This document shows, piece after piece, positions 10,230-20,592 of a stretch of 64,000 bases of DNA (the first letter of the stretch is position 1; the number at the start of each line of letters is the position of its first letter). Source of the stretch: Glebionis coronaria (lineage: Eukaryota > Streptophyta > Magnoliopsida > Asterales > Asteraceae); NCBI GenBank assembly GCA_025667525.1, contig CM046882.1, positions 547,658,630 to 547,722,629 on the forward strand. The letters are read 5' to 3'. The position numbers and the translations under genes are program-made. A model generated the notes under the pieces. It had not been told where the DNA came from. It did not search any database and was given only the letters and a program-made list of their open reading frames with translations.

Positions 10230-13200
10230 CTAGACGAGTACCCACGCATAGTGGCGGAAATTACCTGGCGATAGATAATTAACGATATGCGATATTCTCG
10301 TAAGATTAAATTGTAATTGCAAACTTACGGTAATTTAAGTCTAGATAAAATACTCAAGACATTAGTTTGTGATAATTGGAATAGATATGCTCGAGATGAC
10401 ACTTATTGCACTTCAAGACATTAGTTTATAAAAAATTCCTTAATGAACATGAGACGATTGAATGTTCGTGCTACACGGAAAATAAAAAAGCTCACTCAAA
10501 TGGTTATTGAAATTGCATTTTCGATTAATAATATCGCTCTCACTTTTACTAATTTTATGTTAGGCAGATTAATTTGAAATTACATATATGATGGTTTGCT
10601 TGTATGCGCTTTTAAAGTGTTTAGATCTGATTATTACAAGTGATATGGCTTATGGGTGAGTTTGTGTGCTTTATTTTTCTCGTGAAGTTTGACCAAATGA
10701 CTAAAGTCTAGGATTGTGAGTTTATTTTTTAGTTAAAAATCAGTGTAATTCTACTTCACTGTTTTCTTAGAAAGCATTGACACGCTGCAAAGCTACTTAT
10801 CGCAATTTTGGTGTTTTGTGAATAGAACCGTAACAAGTTTGAACATCGTCTAAAACTCTTAATTATTCAACTTGTGTATTCTCAAAAAGTTGTATCGGCC
10901 AACAACTTTTACCTTGCTACGTGCGACAACGTTGACTTAGTTCCTTCAGTTAACTTATTATAGTAACCGCGTAGTGCATTGGCTCCGTGCAAATAAAAGC
11001 TAAAAATTAATAAATAAAAATAGATTTTGACCTACATATCTAGTAGGAGATGTTCGTATCTGAAGAGTAGTGTTCTCCGCTTGACTTATCAACAATCATT
11101 TGTAAATATCAAAAATCATTCATCAAGTACTATTTTAGTGATACAACTACAAGATCTTCAAGCAACCTGTTTATAGTAAATATATATATACTAATGAAGA
11201 ACTTGTGGTGATTTAAAAGGTGGTCTGTCATAACAACTCTTACAAACTAAAGCTATTTAAAGGAACAGGTGTAGTCATGCCTTTCAACTTCAACCACACT
11301 AACGATATATAATCATTATTATCTCAATTTTGTATAAAACTTCAATGTATCACAATACATAGACGGAATATAGAACTACAATCACCCACTCTCTGTAACA
11401 TGACCCTTAACCACAAAAGACATCAAAATAAATATAACTAAAACTTAAAAATCAATATCTCAACGTATTCACATACATATCACCAGCAACATCCATTCTG
11501 ATAACTTTTACCAAGCTTAATTCTCTCAGGAACTTTAGCTCCAAGCCTCCAAGTACCAATGGAACTGTTCTAGTTTGCTTTACATTTAATCTCAAGCTAA
11601 GGTAGGATACAACCCAATCAATACAGTTCTAGTCACATATGTACCCCCTTCATCAGTTCTACCTCTCGATAAATCCTTTTCTACTAAAAAATGTTAAGGA
11701 TGACAATGTATTAGTTGAACCGAAATCAGTAATTGTGTATGAAACTTTTTTATGATAAAAGAATTTAAAATTATGAGCATGATTTAACTTCTAACTTGTA
11801 TATGATCAAGAGCTGAATGTACATATATATATCAACATGCTTTAACTTTTAAAACAATCAAGCAAATTATTAAAGGACACACACGCGCAAGAATATGCAT
11901 GCCTTGAATTCATTTTTTCTATTACTTTCACTCTACTTTTCATTCTGGAAGAACATTGATATATCTCGACCTGAGCTACTTAGAGTGGTATAAGAACATG
12001 TACAACTTTCTAAGATAGTCGTATATCTTTGTGGATTCTATGACCTTATGTTACAAATTGTTAAGTCCTATAATAACTTACTTTACTATCCACTTGAGTT
12101 ACTGATAAAAAGTTTGAGAAAATAGTATCTGACGCACAGACTGGTGACTGGCAAAGTGACAACACCTAGACTCGTGAAGCACCATAATTACTTATTACTT
12201 ATTGTGTTGCCATTCTTTCACAGTTCACACCTGTAATATTAGTAATTAGATAAACAACGGCTTATATCCAAATGTAATGAACTTTTAATATCGTGTAACC
12301 TCTAATGGTTTATACTTATTAATTGGCCATATTTGTTGCTTTGTCTCAGTCGATCTTGTTTCCTTAAGCTACTACCATTTAGTTGACTAATAAATACTTT
12401 AACATATTATAGGGTCCTCTAATGAGAAAATAACTCGATGATAATCCCGTTTACACAATGCTATGAAGAAGCTAACAGAAGATAAAACCCACAAACTCAT
12501 CAATTATTAGCTATCTCTTTTGTTACTCAAAATAAGCAATCTTAAACAGCCTCTTTAGAAAATTTCGTAGATTTTTTAATGTTTTAATACAGCCTAATTA
12601 AGATAATTTCCCACGCATATACACCAACAAAATTCCCATATCTAAACTGTAGTAATATAGAGTGTTAAATCATGGTGTGCAGTTTATATCATTTAAAGAA
12701 CGTAAATCAGAATAACAATAAACAAACATAAAAAAGCTTACCCTTGAAGCCACTTGAAGCAACATCTTGCAGAAGTTTCTTCGAATTAAAGTATCGTCTT
12801 TAAAGACGTTGGATGTTGTTGTTGCCAATGTTGTTGTCATTTCACCTGCAAGATCAGGCCCTAATGTGCTTATTTGTGTTGCACGACTGAGCTTACCACA
12901 CCTGTTGTTTCATCCGTTAACTGCAGAACACATATACACGATTTCTATAAATAACTAATGCGTTACATGTAATTAGAAAATCTTTCAAATAAACCACATA
13001 CATAATAAAAAACATAATATAATTAATTTTCAGCTTGGAGAAAACTATCACACACACTCTTAAACATAAACCTTTTCTCCAGCCATGTTAACCTGTTAGC
13101 CAACCTGACCGCTTATCTAGCCGTCCTTGACACTTCTGTTGTACCAACCTGCTAAACACACCAAATCAGCCGATCAGCTGAACTCACCTGGTATTTTAAT

Positions 13201-14194
13201 GATAATAACGACATATATAAACATTTAAGGACTTTTTGTGATAAGACATCTACCTCCCTTGCTGCTAGTTGTAATCAGTATAAATGGCCCCTCTTCTTTA
13301 TCCTCTTCTAAGTGTCAACAAAGCAACGATTTGAGGCTAAACATATCTTCTCTAAGGGGTGTGATCGGCATAAAGATCAATAGCGGCAATAATTAGATCA
13401 AAATCAAATAAGCAATAACAAACATGTTTCAAAAAAAGGGAAACAAAAGGGGGGCTTATGAAATATAGTCCCAATACAAAATAATGCCTAGGCTGCCTAT
13501 ATAATCCAAAAATACGCCTAAATTTAATTTTTAAAACACCCTAACATAAGGTTACTCGGTTATGGAAACGTCAAACAACGAAAGTAGCGCTCGGGTGACA
13601 GAGTGGTAGCGCGGCAATAACTTTCCGGCTGTAACAAAAAACGCAAAAACTATAAAAACCCAAGATCCACTACTAAATACATTAATCTATTAAAAACTTC
13701 AACACATGATTAATAATCGTTGATCTATTAAAAAGACTCATTTAAAAAACTACAACCTTGCAGGCAACTGAAAATGGGTTTCTAGTGGTAGGTTCAAAGA
13801 TGGTAGGTCCGTCAATGGTAGATGAAAGGAAACCTTCAGGCGACAGCAAATTCATATGATTCGTATGATTCTGGTTGATGGGTTTATGCTTATATTTATA
13901 GCGGATCGAATTAAAAGGGTGGTGTTTCCCGAATTTCACGAGGCTTCTTTTGTAAGTTTAGATAATTTCTACTCATATCATAATATTCTTTCCATCTTTT
14001 CCAGGTTTGCATTAATTTTATTCAACATTGCCTAATCTGTATTACATTTCCCGAATCAATATGTTGAATTTTCAACATTTCAACATTTCAACAATTGTTA
14101 TATTAAACACGCCACCAACTTGGTTAAATTTGGAATTGTTGAAAATTTCGACATTTTCAACTTTTGGGATGGCTCCTTTATAAGATAGTATAGA
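10230..14194 (-). mobile_element. Non-autonomous Helitron
   Basis: Read on the minus strand, the element starts TCTATACTATCTTATAAAGG at 14194 and ends GGGTACTCGTCTAG at 10230, so it has the 5' TC and 3' CTRR ends of Helitrons. The base before it is A and the base after it T, the canonical A^T insertion site without target duplication. Just inside the 3' end is a short, degenerate hairpin (CCAC-TATGC-GTGG). No Rep/helicase frame is present over its 3965 bp, so movement would depend on an autonomous relative. Most of the interior is AT-rich and non-coding; an exon-like segment is listed separately. Another small minus-strand frame at 13742-13939 is not recognisable. Confidence 0.75.
12742..12909 (-). 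pseudogene. Exon-like segment inside the Helitron (possible captured gene fragment)
   Basis: An uninterrupted 56-codon minus-strand frame (containing ATQISTLGPDLAGEM and KDDTLIRRNFCKMLLQVAS) runs from 12909 to a good splice donor, GG^GTAAGC, at 12742/12741. A pyrimidine-rich acceptor-like TTCTGCAG lies just upstream on the minus strand near 12922, but a stop follows it in this frame, so an acceptor nearer 12905 may be the real one. Orientation matches that of the Helitron, as is usual for captured fragments. I do not recognise the protein. It could also be chance open frame. Confidence 0.35.
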
Positions 14195-16255
14195 TTAGTT
14201 CATACACTTGAGAGTATTTAATAATGTAGTATAGTATGTAGCCTATCATAATTAAAACCTTAATAATAGTTATTTTAGTTTTTTGTTTGATTTAGGTATA
14301 AGCGGGTGCGGTTCTTGAAGGGTCTCCTCAATAATTCTTCCAATGGTATGATCTTTTCTTTAATTTGATTCTTAATTTCAATTTTTGGTTTATTTTGGAT
14401 TTTGATACATTGTGTAAACTGTGTCTAACAAATATTGTGATTGGTGAGATGAAGGTGTCTCATGTGACGAGGGTTTTATAGATTTTAGTGGGCAATCAAA
14501 ACAGTGTGTTTAAATTTGTAGTTTTTAGATCTAGATTGTAGATTTTTAGGGGGTGTTTGTTATTATCTATAGATATAAGAACATGAGTATCAAATTATGT
14601 AGCACCTATAAATCTTCAATTTGAATTTGTGCAATAGCTAGAAGCTATAAAATGTATACATTATGGTAAGCAGAATACTACGACTTTAGAGGATGTGAAT
14701 AGTGCTTACAATTTAGAAAAATGGAGGTGCTTACATTTATACAATAGCTTTGTTTACGACCTATTTGGCTTACCTTATTCAGATTCCTATTGCTTCACCA
14801 ATTTTTTCCAAAAAAGCCATCAAACTTTATGTACAAACAAGGTTTGTTTTTTGCTCTTGAATAAGCAAATACACACACGCTTAAGTAGCTCGATTAACCT
14901 TTGAGAAAGGCAAATTATGTTTATGTTACTTATGCTTTGTTCTATATCGAGGACAAGGATGTGGAATTAAGAGAGCATTCTTCGTTTCCCTACCTGAGCT
15001 ATTTGTGCATATTTCCTGTAAGGATGCCCATAATAATATATTTTGTATGTATGCAACAACACATAACTAAACCGGTCACATACCATAAGGAAAAACTTTG
15101 CGATCTTTTTTTAAGTTATTTATTGTAGGGCCTCAAAAGTAATAAAAACTAAGAATGTTCATATTGGATTCATGATTGGTCAATATCAGGCTTCGTTTAG
15201 GTTTGTGATGGTGGAAATTATTCTTATTCGCAGTTAATCTCGAAACACCATTACACCTACGAGGGAAGCAAGGTAATACCACTTTGCCTTTTATTATGAT
15301 TCATGCAAGTTGGGTTGGAATACCATTATTTTTTCGTTAGACTACTTAAAAGGTCAACATATTTTGTATGATTAATTTACTTGCGAATTACGATAAAAGC
15401 CTAATTTATCTACACAAAGATACATTAAAAAAGGTGTAGTTAATGGGTCACCAGCATGTTTCTTGCATACTATTTTTGTAGAATATTTATGAGTGTTCTA
15501 TTTGAGAAAAGAAATACCTCGCTGCATCATTATGATTCTTTTAAAAAAAATTTGGTTTACTAGCGAGAAAAGGAAAGAAAACTAATGATATGCTTCAAAT
15601 GTTGTTTTGTAGTAGAAGAAAGTGTATTATAGGTTATTTGTAGCATGCTTAGAATTCATCAAGTTACGTACAATCATATGGTTGAAGTTCACGTTACTTA
15701 TATGATAACACAAATTGTTGTTTTCTAAAAAAGAGATTAATGTAGCAGTCACATACTTAGGTAACGATAGGAAATAAGAACTCGGAAAAACATGATATAA
15801 CAGGAATAAGTAGAACACCATTTCTATTTAAGGATTTTGCATTTGAGTTTACATACTAGACCAGTCTGCATATGATTGTTTATATCAGGTGGCGTCTTTG
15901 CATGCATTATGAAGTGATTATTTTGATTTGATTTACGGATACTTGATTTTGTCGACACTAGACTAATATCAAATGATAACTTAATATGCCACAATGAATC
16001 ACTTAATTTGGCCATTAAGAGGTGACTCGATGCCTTTCAGTGTCACAAAATGAACCGCAAAACTTTTTTTCTTAGCATACATTCTTTCTATAAATGTAAA
16101 GAACATACTATGTACCAATATCACATGTCTAATACGCTAGCTTATATAAACAAATGCAACAAGCAATGCTTATGATTCTTGCGGCGACTTATAACTAGTA
16201 GATGTGGATTGAGACAAAAAATAAGCCCAAGCCCTTATTCTTTCTTTTCATAGGT
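14195..16255. other. AT-rich non-coding stretch with exon-like fragments
   Basis: No complete gene is visible. Small pieces have exon character: 14296-14345 (acceptor TTTGATTTAG, donor G^GTATGA) and 15234-15272 (acceptor TTATTCGCAG, donor AAG^GTAATA; 39 nt, open in phase 0). They may be remains of a decayed or captured gene. Frames at 14695-14904 and 14901-15128 have no recognisable domain. The rest is AT-rich. Confidence 0.35.
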
Positions 16256-16535
16256 GACATGGCTAAAATGGGTGTGTTTATGAGGCTGAAGTGGGAGCAG
16301 AAACAACTCAGTTTGGGGGCTGAAATAGGTGTGTGATTAGGAGTTGAATTGGGGGTTGAGATGTGTGCATTTAGGTGCTGAAAATGGCCACATGAAGTGG
16401 GTTTGGGGCTGCAATGGGTGGTTTTAGGTGATGAAATGGGGCTGAAATGGGTGTGTTTGTGGGCTAAAATAGGGGTTAAACGGGTCTATTTTGGCGTGAA
16501 ATGGGTGTGGACTTGGGGGCTGAAATAGGGAAGAT
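16256..16535 (+). repeat. G-rich degenerate minisatellite
   Basis: About ten diverged copies of a GGCTGAAATGGGTGTG-like unit follow one another with irregular 25-30 bp spacing. The plus strand is strongly G-rich with many GGG and GGGG runs, unlike the AT-rich surroundings. No coding frame is convincing. Confidence 0.65.
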
Positions 16536-17149
16536 GTGGGTGCGGTGTTCCGAGCTACTGAAGATGTCATAAAACCATTTGCTCATGGCCACATGCAAAG
16601 TATAAGGATAAAATTTTAAAATTTGCGTTCGCGTATAACCAAATAGCGATGTGGGTATGTGCAATTGTGTTACCAAACAAAACTGCCCGACCGAAATACT
16701 GTCATTTCACTAACTGCTAAAGAGCTGCTATAATTGTTGATGTGTTTTTTGCTGCAAATTTTGCATGATTAAATCAATCAAGGCGGATATTGTTCGTAAT
16801 ATGTTTTGCTTTAATGCATTTAGGCTATAAGTTGTATAGTTGTCAGACTTGGGTTTTAGCTTTTTATACTTATGCTGATAACCTTTTATCTTTTGCAGAT
16901 ATACACTTGAACTTTTTGATTTGAGTTGCATTGCAACTCATCTATCTTAAAGGAGGTATGAGATGCATTATATAAGGTAAATGTGATCCCTTACGGCTTA
17001 CGTGGCTTTGATATGTGCATTGCAAAGTATGAAAAGCCTCTCTGAATTGATCGGAATATTACAGAGTGCGATTTGAGTGCTAATAACAATGCTGAGTTAA
17101 GAAGAGTTCAAGTGGTCAAGAATGACATTGTTGTTATGTAACCTAAATA
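16536..17149. other. Non-coding stretch
   Basis: No gene is recognisable. One exon-like segment, 16899-16955, is bounded by acceptor CTTTTGCAG and donor GAG^GTATGA; it is open in one phase only as far as a TAA six codons before its end. The rest is AT-rich. Confidence 0.3.
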
Positions 17150-17223
17150 AGTTGGTGAATATATATAATCTTTTTTACTATTTTTTACTATTGTTGGTGA
17201 ATATATATAATACTTTTTACTAT
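17150..17223 (+). repeat. Short AT-rich tandem repeat at the Sirevirus insertion site
   Basis: The unit GTTGGTGAATATATATAAT plus TACTTTTTACTATT occurs twice here and once more, directly after the Sirevirus, at 29198-29231. The element therefore landed inside a small tandem repeat. The last five bases, ACTAT, are the left copy of its target-site duplication. Confidence 0.75.
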
Positions 17224-17966
17224 TGTTGGGAATCTAAACTTGTTAGATTCCCTGTTCATTGATTTAAACATAATTAGGCTGATAGATAGTCCCTTGCCTG
17301 TGCCTAGGAGGCAGGCAAGTTTCACAAGACTCACAGAGATCCGAATCTCTGTGAGCAACCTCAGAGGAGTCCATGTCAGAGACATTGTCAGGGAAGTCGA
17401 AGATTACCTGAAGACATACTCCTTGGCTGTGATGGATAACAGCCAAGATGTATTAGGGACTCTGAGGGGTTGAGAGTTAACAGGGGTGGCAATACCCTGA
17501 TAACTCTCAGCACACTTTGGACATGCCATTTGTGTGTTCGAGAATATGAAGAATAAGGAAACTGTTTTGGACAACTGTTCCTTAAAGCATAATGGAAGAC
17601 TACCAAGAATAGAAGGACATCATGTGACTGATGTGGGAACTTGTAAAAGTTGTGTAGTCGACATCAAGTACTGTTCAAGTCAAACTCGTAACACTATAAA
17701 TAGGATGTGTAACCTAGCATTAAGATTTAACACTTTGCAATATTAAGATCATTAGTGCGTGTAACTTAGTGAATCAAACAGCTACGACTGTATTCATAAG
17801 TTAAGGTTAGTGTTGTTCAAAGTGTGCACAACACATTGTCATCAAACGGTGTTATCCATAACACTTGTAATTCTTTATTATACAATAATAAGATTACGTT
17901 TGAAAAGTAATACCTTGTGTTGATTAAGTTAAGATTAGGGTTTCTCGCATTGATTAGGGACTTTCA
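17224..17966 (+). repeat. 5' LTR of the Sirevirus
   Basis: Starts TGTTGGGAATC and ends GGGACTTTCA. The U3 part before the TATA box contains a chain of perfect stem-loops: 17228-17252 (10-bp stem), 17293-17319 (8 bp), 17330-17355 (11 bp), 17422-17447 (9 bp) and 17471-17509 (9 bp, an A.A mismatch, then 5 bp). It is identical to the 3' LTR except for one base in GGTTA(G/T)TGTTG near 17810. Confidence 0.97.
17695..17702 (+). promoter_or_regulatory. TATA box of the Sirevirus 5' LTR
   Basis: TATAAATA in an otherwise mixed-composition context, about 270 bp before the LTR end, the expected place for the U3/R promoter. The same box lies at 28920-28927 in the 3' LTR. Confidence 0.65.
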
Positions 17967-17968
17967 AT

Positions 17969-17980
17969 TGGTATCAGAGC
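17969..17980 (+). promoter_or_regulatory. Primer-binding site (initiator tRNA-Met type)
   Basis: TGGTATCAGAGC, separated from the LTR end by two bases, is the standard plant copia primer site complementary to the 3' end of initiator tRNA-Met. Confidence 0.92.
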
Positions 17981-18040
17981 GGTGTTTGATATTAAAACCT
18001 TCAAGAAACATCGTTCTCCGTTTTATAATCAAGATCCACC

Positions 18041-20575
18041 ATGCCGGAAACCTCTAGCCCACACTCACCTTCCAGAAACCCATCTTCACCAAGACTTACC
18101 GCCCCACCAAATGACGATGATCTACCCCAACTTCTTGACTCAAGAGGTGGATCACACGTAACCAGTGTACCAGTCTTTGATGAAGAAGACTTTGCCAGTT
18201 GGAAGAGTCAGTTTCTTGTATACCTTGATGGTCTTGAACCTTTTCTCTTAGAAATTTTAGAAAATGGTCCATATATTCCCATGGCACTCACTTCTACTGA
18301 AGAAAACCCTCTTCCCAAGCCTGTCAAACAATGGACCGCTGCTGATAGGAAATTAGCAAACCAAGATAAACGTCTCAAAAGCATCATAATTTCCTGTCTT
18401 CCAAAGCATATCATGAAGTCTGTTATTCAGTGTCCCACAGCTAAACAGATGTGGACAGACCTTATTCTTGGCCATGAAGGACCCTCTGAAACAAGAGAGA
18501 CAAAGATTCAGGCACTCAGACTTCAGTTTAATGCCTTTAAGTCTCTTGAAGGTGAAAAAGTTCAGCAAACCTATACTAGGCTGAAGATTCTTCTAAATGA
18601 CCTCGCTATGAATGATGTTACTATTGGTCAAGCTGAGATCAATGCCACCTTTGTCAACAGCCTTCCAAGAAAGTGGCTGAGCATGAATCAGACTCAGAGA
18701 GCTAACAACTCAATCAAAAATGATACCCTTGCTCAGCTCTATGGAAAGTACAATTATGAAGAAGGGCTGATCGATACTATCTACAAATCAGAGACTGAAA
18801 GATTTGTAGTCCAAGGAGCATCTTCCAAAGCTTTGATCTCTGCAACACATCCTATTGACAGCGATTCTGATATGGAAGAAGATACTCGTAGCAGCCAAGA
18901 GTTCTTGTCAGACCTCAATGCAGAATTTCATGAAAGAGCATTGCTAGCCAACCAAAGAAGATACTACAAAAGATCTGGAAGAGTAGGATCAGCCAGCAAA
19001 CCAACTGACAGGTCAAAAGAAACATGTTTTGCCTGTGGAAAGCTTGGACATTTTCAAAAAGAATGTCCCTCCACCAAAACATCCTCACCCTCTTATCCAT
19101 CATCTTCATCCAAACCCTACAAGTTCAAACAACATAACAACTCATCACAATCCAATTCTTCAGACACTGAGAAGAAAGATTACAAAAATAAGTACAAGGC
19201 ACTTAAGGCTGAGTTAGAACAGATGAACTTGAAGATTGAAGCTATGTCCAAAAAGAAAGGTGGTGAGAAAAAGGCTAAGAAAGGGTTGGTTGCTGAAACC
19301 TATGACTGGAATGATGAACCATTGACTTCAGATGAAGAAGATACCACAAGAGTCAGGGCTTTTATGGCAATAGCTGATGATGAACCAGCTGTTGGAAAAG
19401 GTGATGCAAGATCAGGACAATGGGTCGACATCACAATGAAAAAGGTACACAGGCTTCTTTCTATGTCTGATTGTGATGAACGTAAGCATGTTCTTGATTA
19501 CACCATTGTTGACTTGCACTTTGTTGAGGAACAAAGGAAGAACCTTCTTGACAAGTTTCACTCTGTTAAAACTAAAATGATTAATGCTAAGGCTGAATGT
19601 GATACTCTCAGGCGGGTTAACTTAGAGAAAATATCCCTGCAAAATGAAGTAGCTAGATTAACCTTGAAAAACATAGCTTTGAATGACCAAGTCACTGAAT
19701 TAAACAAAGTTATTGAAAAATGGCTGTGTGCTAGGTTTACTATAGATGAATTGCTTAGGGATGAAGTGCCTGCTGACTTAAACAGGGATATAACTGCTAA
19801 ACATAAAAAGCTGAGGATTATCACCAAACCCAAAGACATTGTCTTTAAATCTACAGAGACTATTCATATGTCAGACACCTCTTTGACTAATGACCCTGTC
19901 TCTGAAGATGTGGCTGAGCTTCCACCCTTGCCCAAACTCTCTGGAGTTGAACCTAGCAGTTCTTCTAGATCTGCTAAGGATGAACTTAAGATAGATATTG
20001 AGAATCCTCCAGCTAAAGTTTTTTGTGTGCCTGCTAAACCAACTGGTAAACAAGTAGCTTTTAAGCCTGTTTCTACTAAGGCTGTGAATAAGGTTGACCC
20101 CACCACTGAAGATCGCCTGTTGTCTCTTATGAAAGAAGTAGAACTCTTGAAACAACACATTAAGCCTTCCGCTGAATGCTCTACTTCTCATGAACCTAAG
20201 TCAGTCCTAGGTGAACCCAAAGGGGAAAGATTAATCAAACCTTATTGCAATGTTTGTAAAAATTCTCACCACTCGACCTTAGATCATGACAGACACATGG
20301 CAGCTAAAAGAGCTAAGACACCCTCTAGGGATAGACCACAGAGTTCCAAAAGACAACAGGGAAATTACAATTCTTATCCTCCCTGTAAATTCTGTGGGTT
20401 CACAGACCATCACTCAGACGAGTGTGGTGACTTCCCTGGGTGTGATATCTGTGGGAGTTATAACCATGAGACAATGAACTGTCCATCCCAACGCCAAAAG
20501 TTTTTCAGGAACACAAGAGTTGCTAACAAGCAATTCAGGGAACCCACTGGAAAGTGGGTTCACCATAGGAACTAA
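18041..20575 (+). CDS. gag: Gag of the Sirevirus
   Basis: Structural protein that would form the virus-like particle and package element RNA in the cytoplasm. ATG at 18041 sits in a good context (CCACCATGC) about 60 nt after the PBS. At 844 residues it is far longer than an ordinary copia Gag. The N-terminal Gag core includes [18 protein letters not shown] (about residues 50-70) and [18 protein letters not shown] (about 170). A CCHC knuckle [14 protein letters not shown] lies near residue 329. Two more, [14 protein letters not shown] (about 782) and [14 protein letters not shown] (about 800), plus a cysteine/histidine group [14 protein letters not shown] (about 735), lie at the C-terminus. 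Between them is a Lys/Glu-rich probable coiled-coil region. No internal stop. Confidence 0.93.
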   Translation: MPETSSPHSPSRNPSSPRLTAPPNDDDLPQLLDSRGGSHVTSVPVFDEEDFASWKSQFLVYLDGLEPFLLEILENGPYIPMALTSTEENPLPKPVKQWTAADRKLANQDKRLKSIIISCLPKHIMKSVIQCPTAKQMWTDLILGHEGPSETRETKIQALRLQFNAFKSLEGEKVQQTYTRLKILLNDLAMNDVTIGQAEINATFVNSLPRKWLSMNQTQRANNSIKNDTLAQLYGKYNYEEGLIDTIYKSETERFVVQGASSKALISATHPIDSDSDMEEDTRSSQEFLSDLNAEFHERALLANQRRYYKRSGRVGSASKPTDRSKETCFACGKLGHFQKECPSTKTSSPSYPSSSSKPYKFKQHNNSSQSNSSDTEKKDYKNKYKALKAELEQMNLKIEAMSKKKGGEKKAKKGLVAETYDWNDEPLTSDEEDTTRVRAFMAIADDEPAVGKGDARSGQWVDITMKKVHRLLSMSDCDERKHVLDYTIVDLHFVEEQRKNLLDKFHSVKTKMINAKAECDTLRRVNLEKISLQNEVARLTLKNIALNDQVTELNKVIEKWLCARFTIDELLRDEVPADLNRDITAKHKKLRIITKPKDIVFKSTETIHMSDTSLTNDPVSEDVAELPPLPKLSGVEPSSSSRSAKDELKIDIENPPAKVFCVPAKPTGKQVAFKPVSTKAVNKVDPTTEDRLLSLMKEVELLKQHIKPSAECSTSHEPKSVLGEPKGERLIKPYCNVCKNSHHSTLDHDRHMAAKRAKTPSRDRPQSSKRQQGNYNSYPPCKFCGFTDHHSDECGDFPGCDICGSYNHETMNCPSQRQKFFRNTRVANKQFREPTGKWVHHRN

Positions 20576-20592
20576 TCTGTTTCTATGTATCT

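Noticed and set aside
13586..13632. Sequence GGGTGACAGAGTGGTAGCGCGG resembling a tRNA D-arm / box A
   Set aside because: No box B (GGTTCGANTCC) or closing T-arm and acceptor stem follows within tRNA distance; treated as chance.
14555..14580. GGGGGTGTTTGTTAT as the end of a PIF/Harbinger MITE
   Set aside because: No inverted partner (AACAAACACCCCC) and no TTA/TAA duplication was found within a plausible distance.
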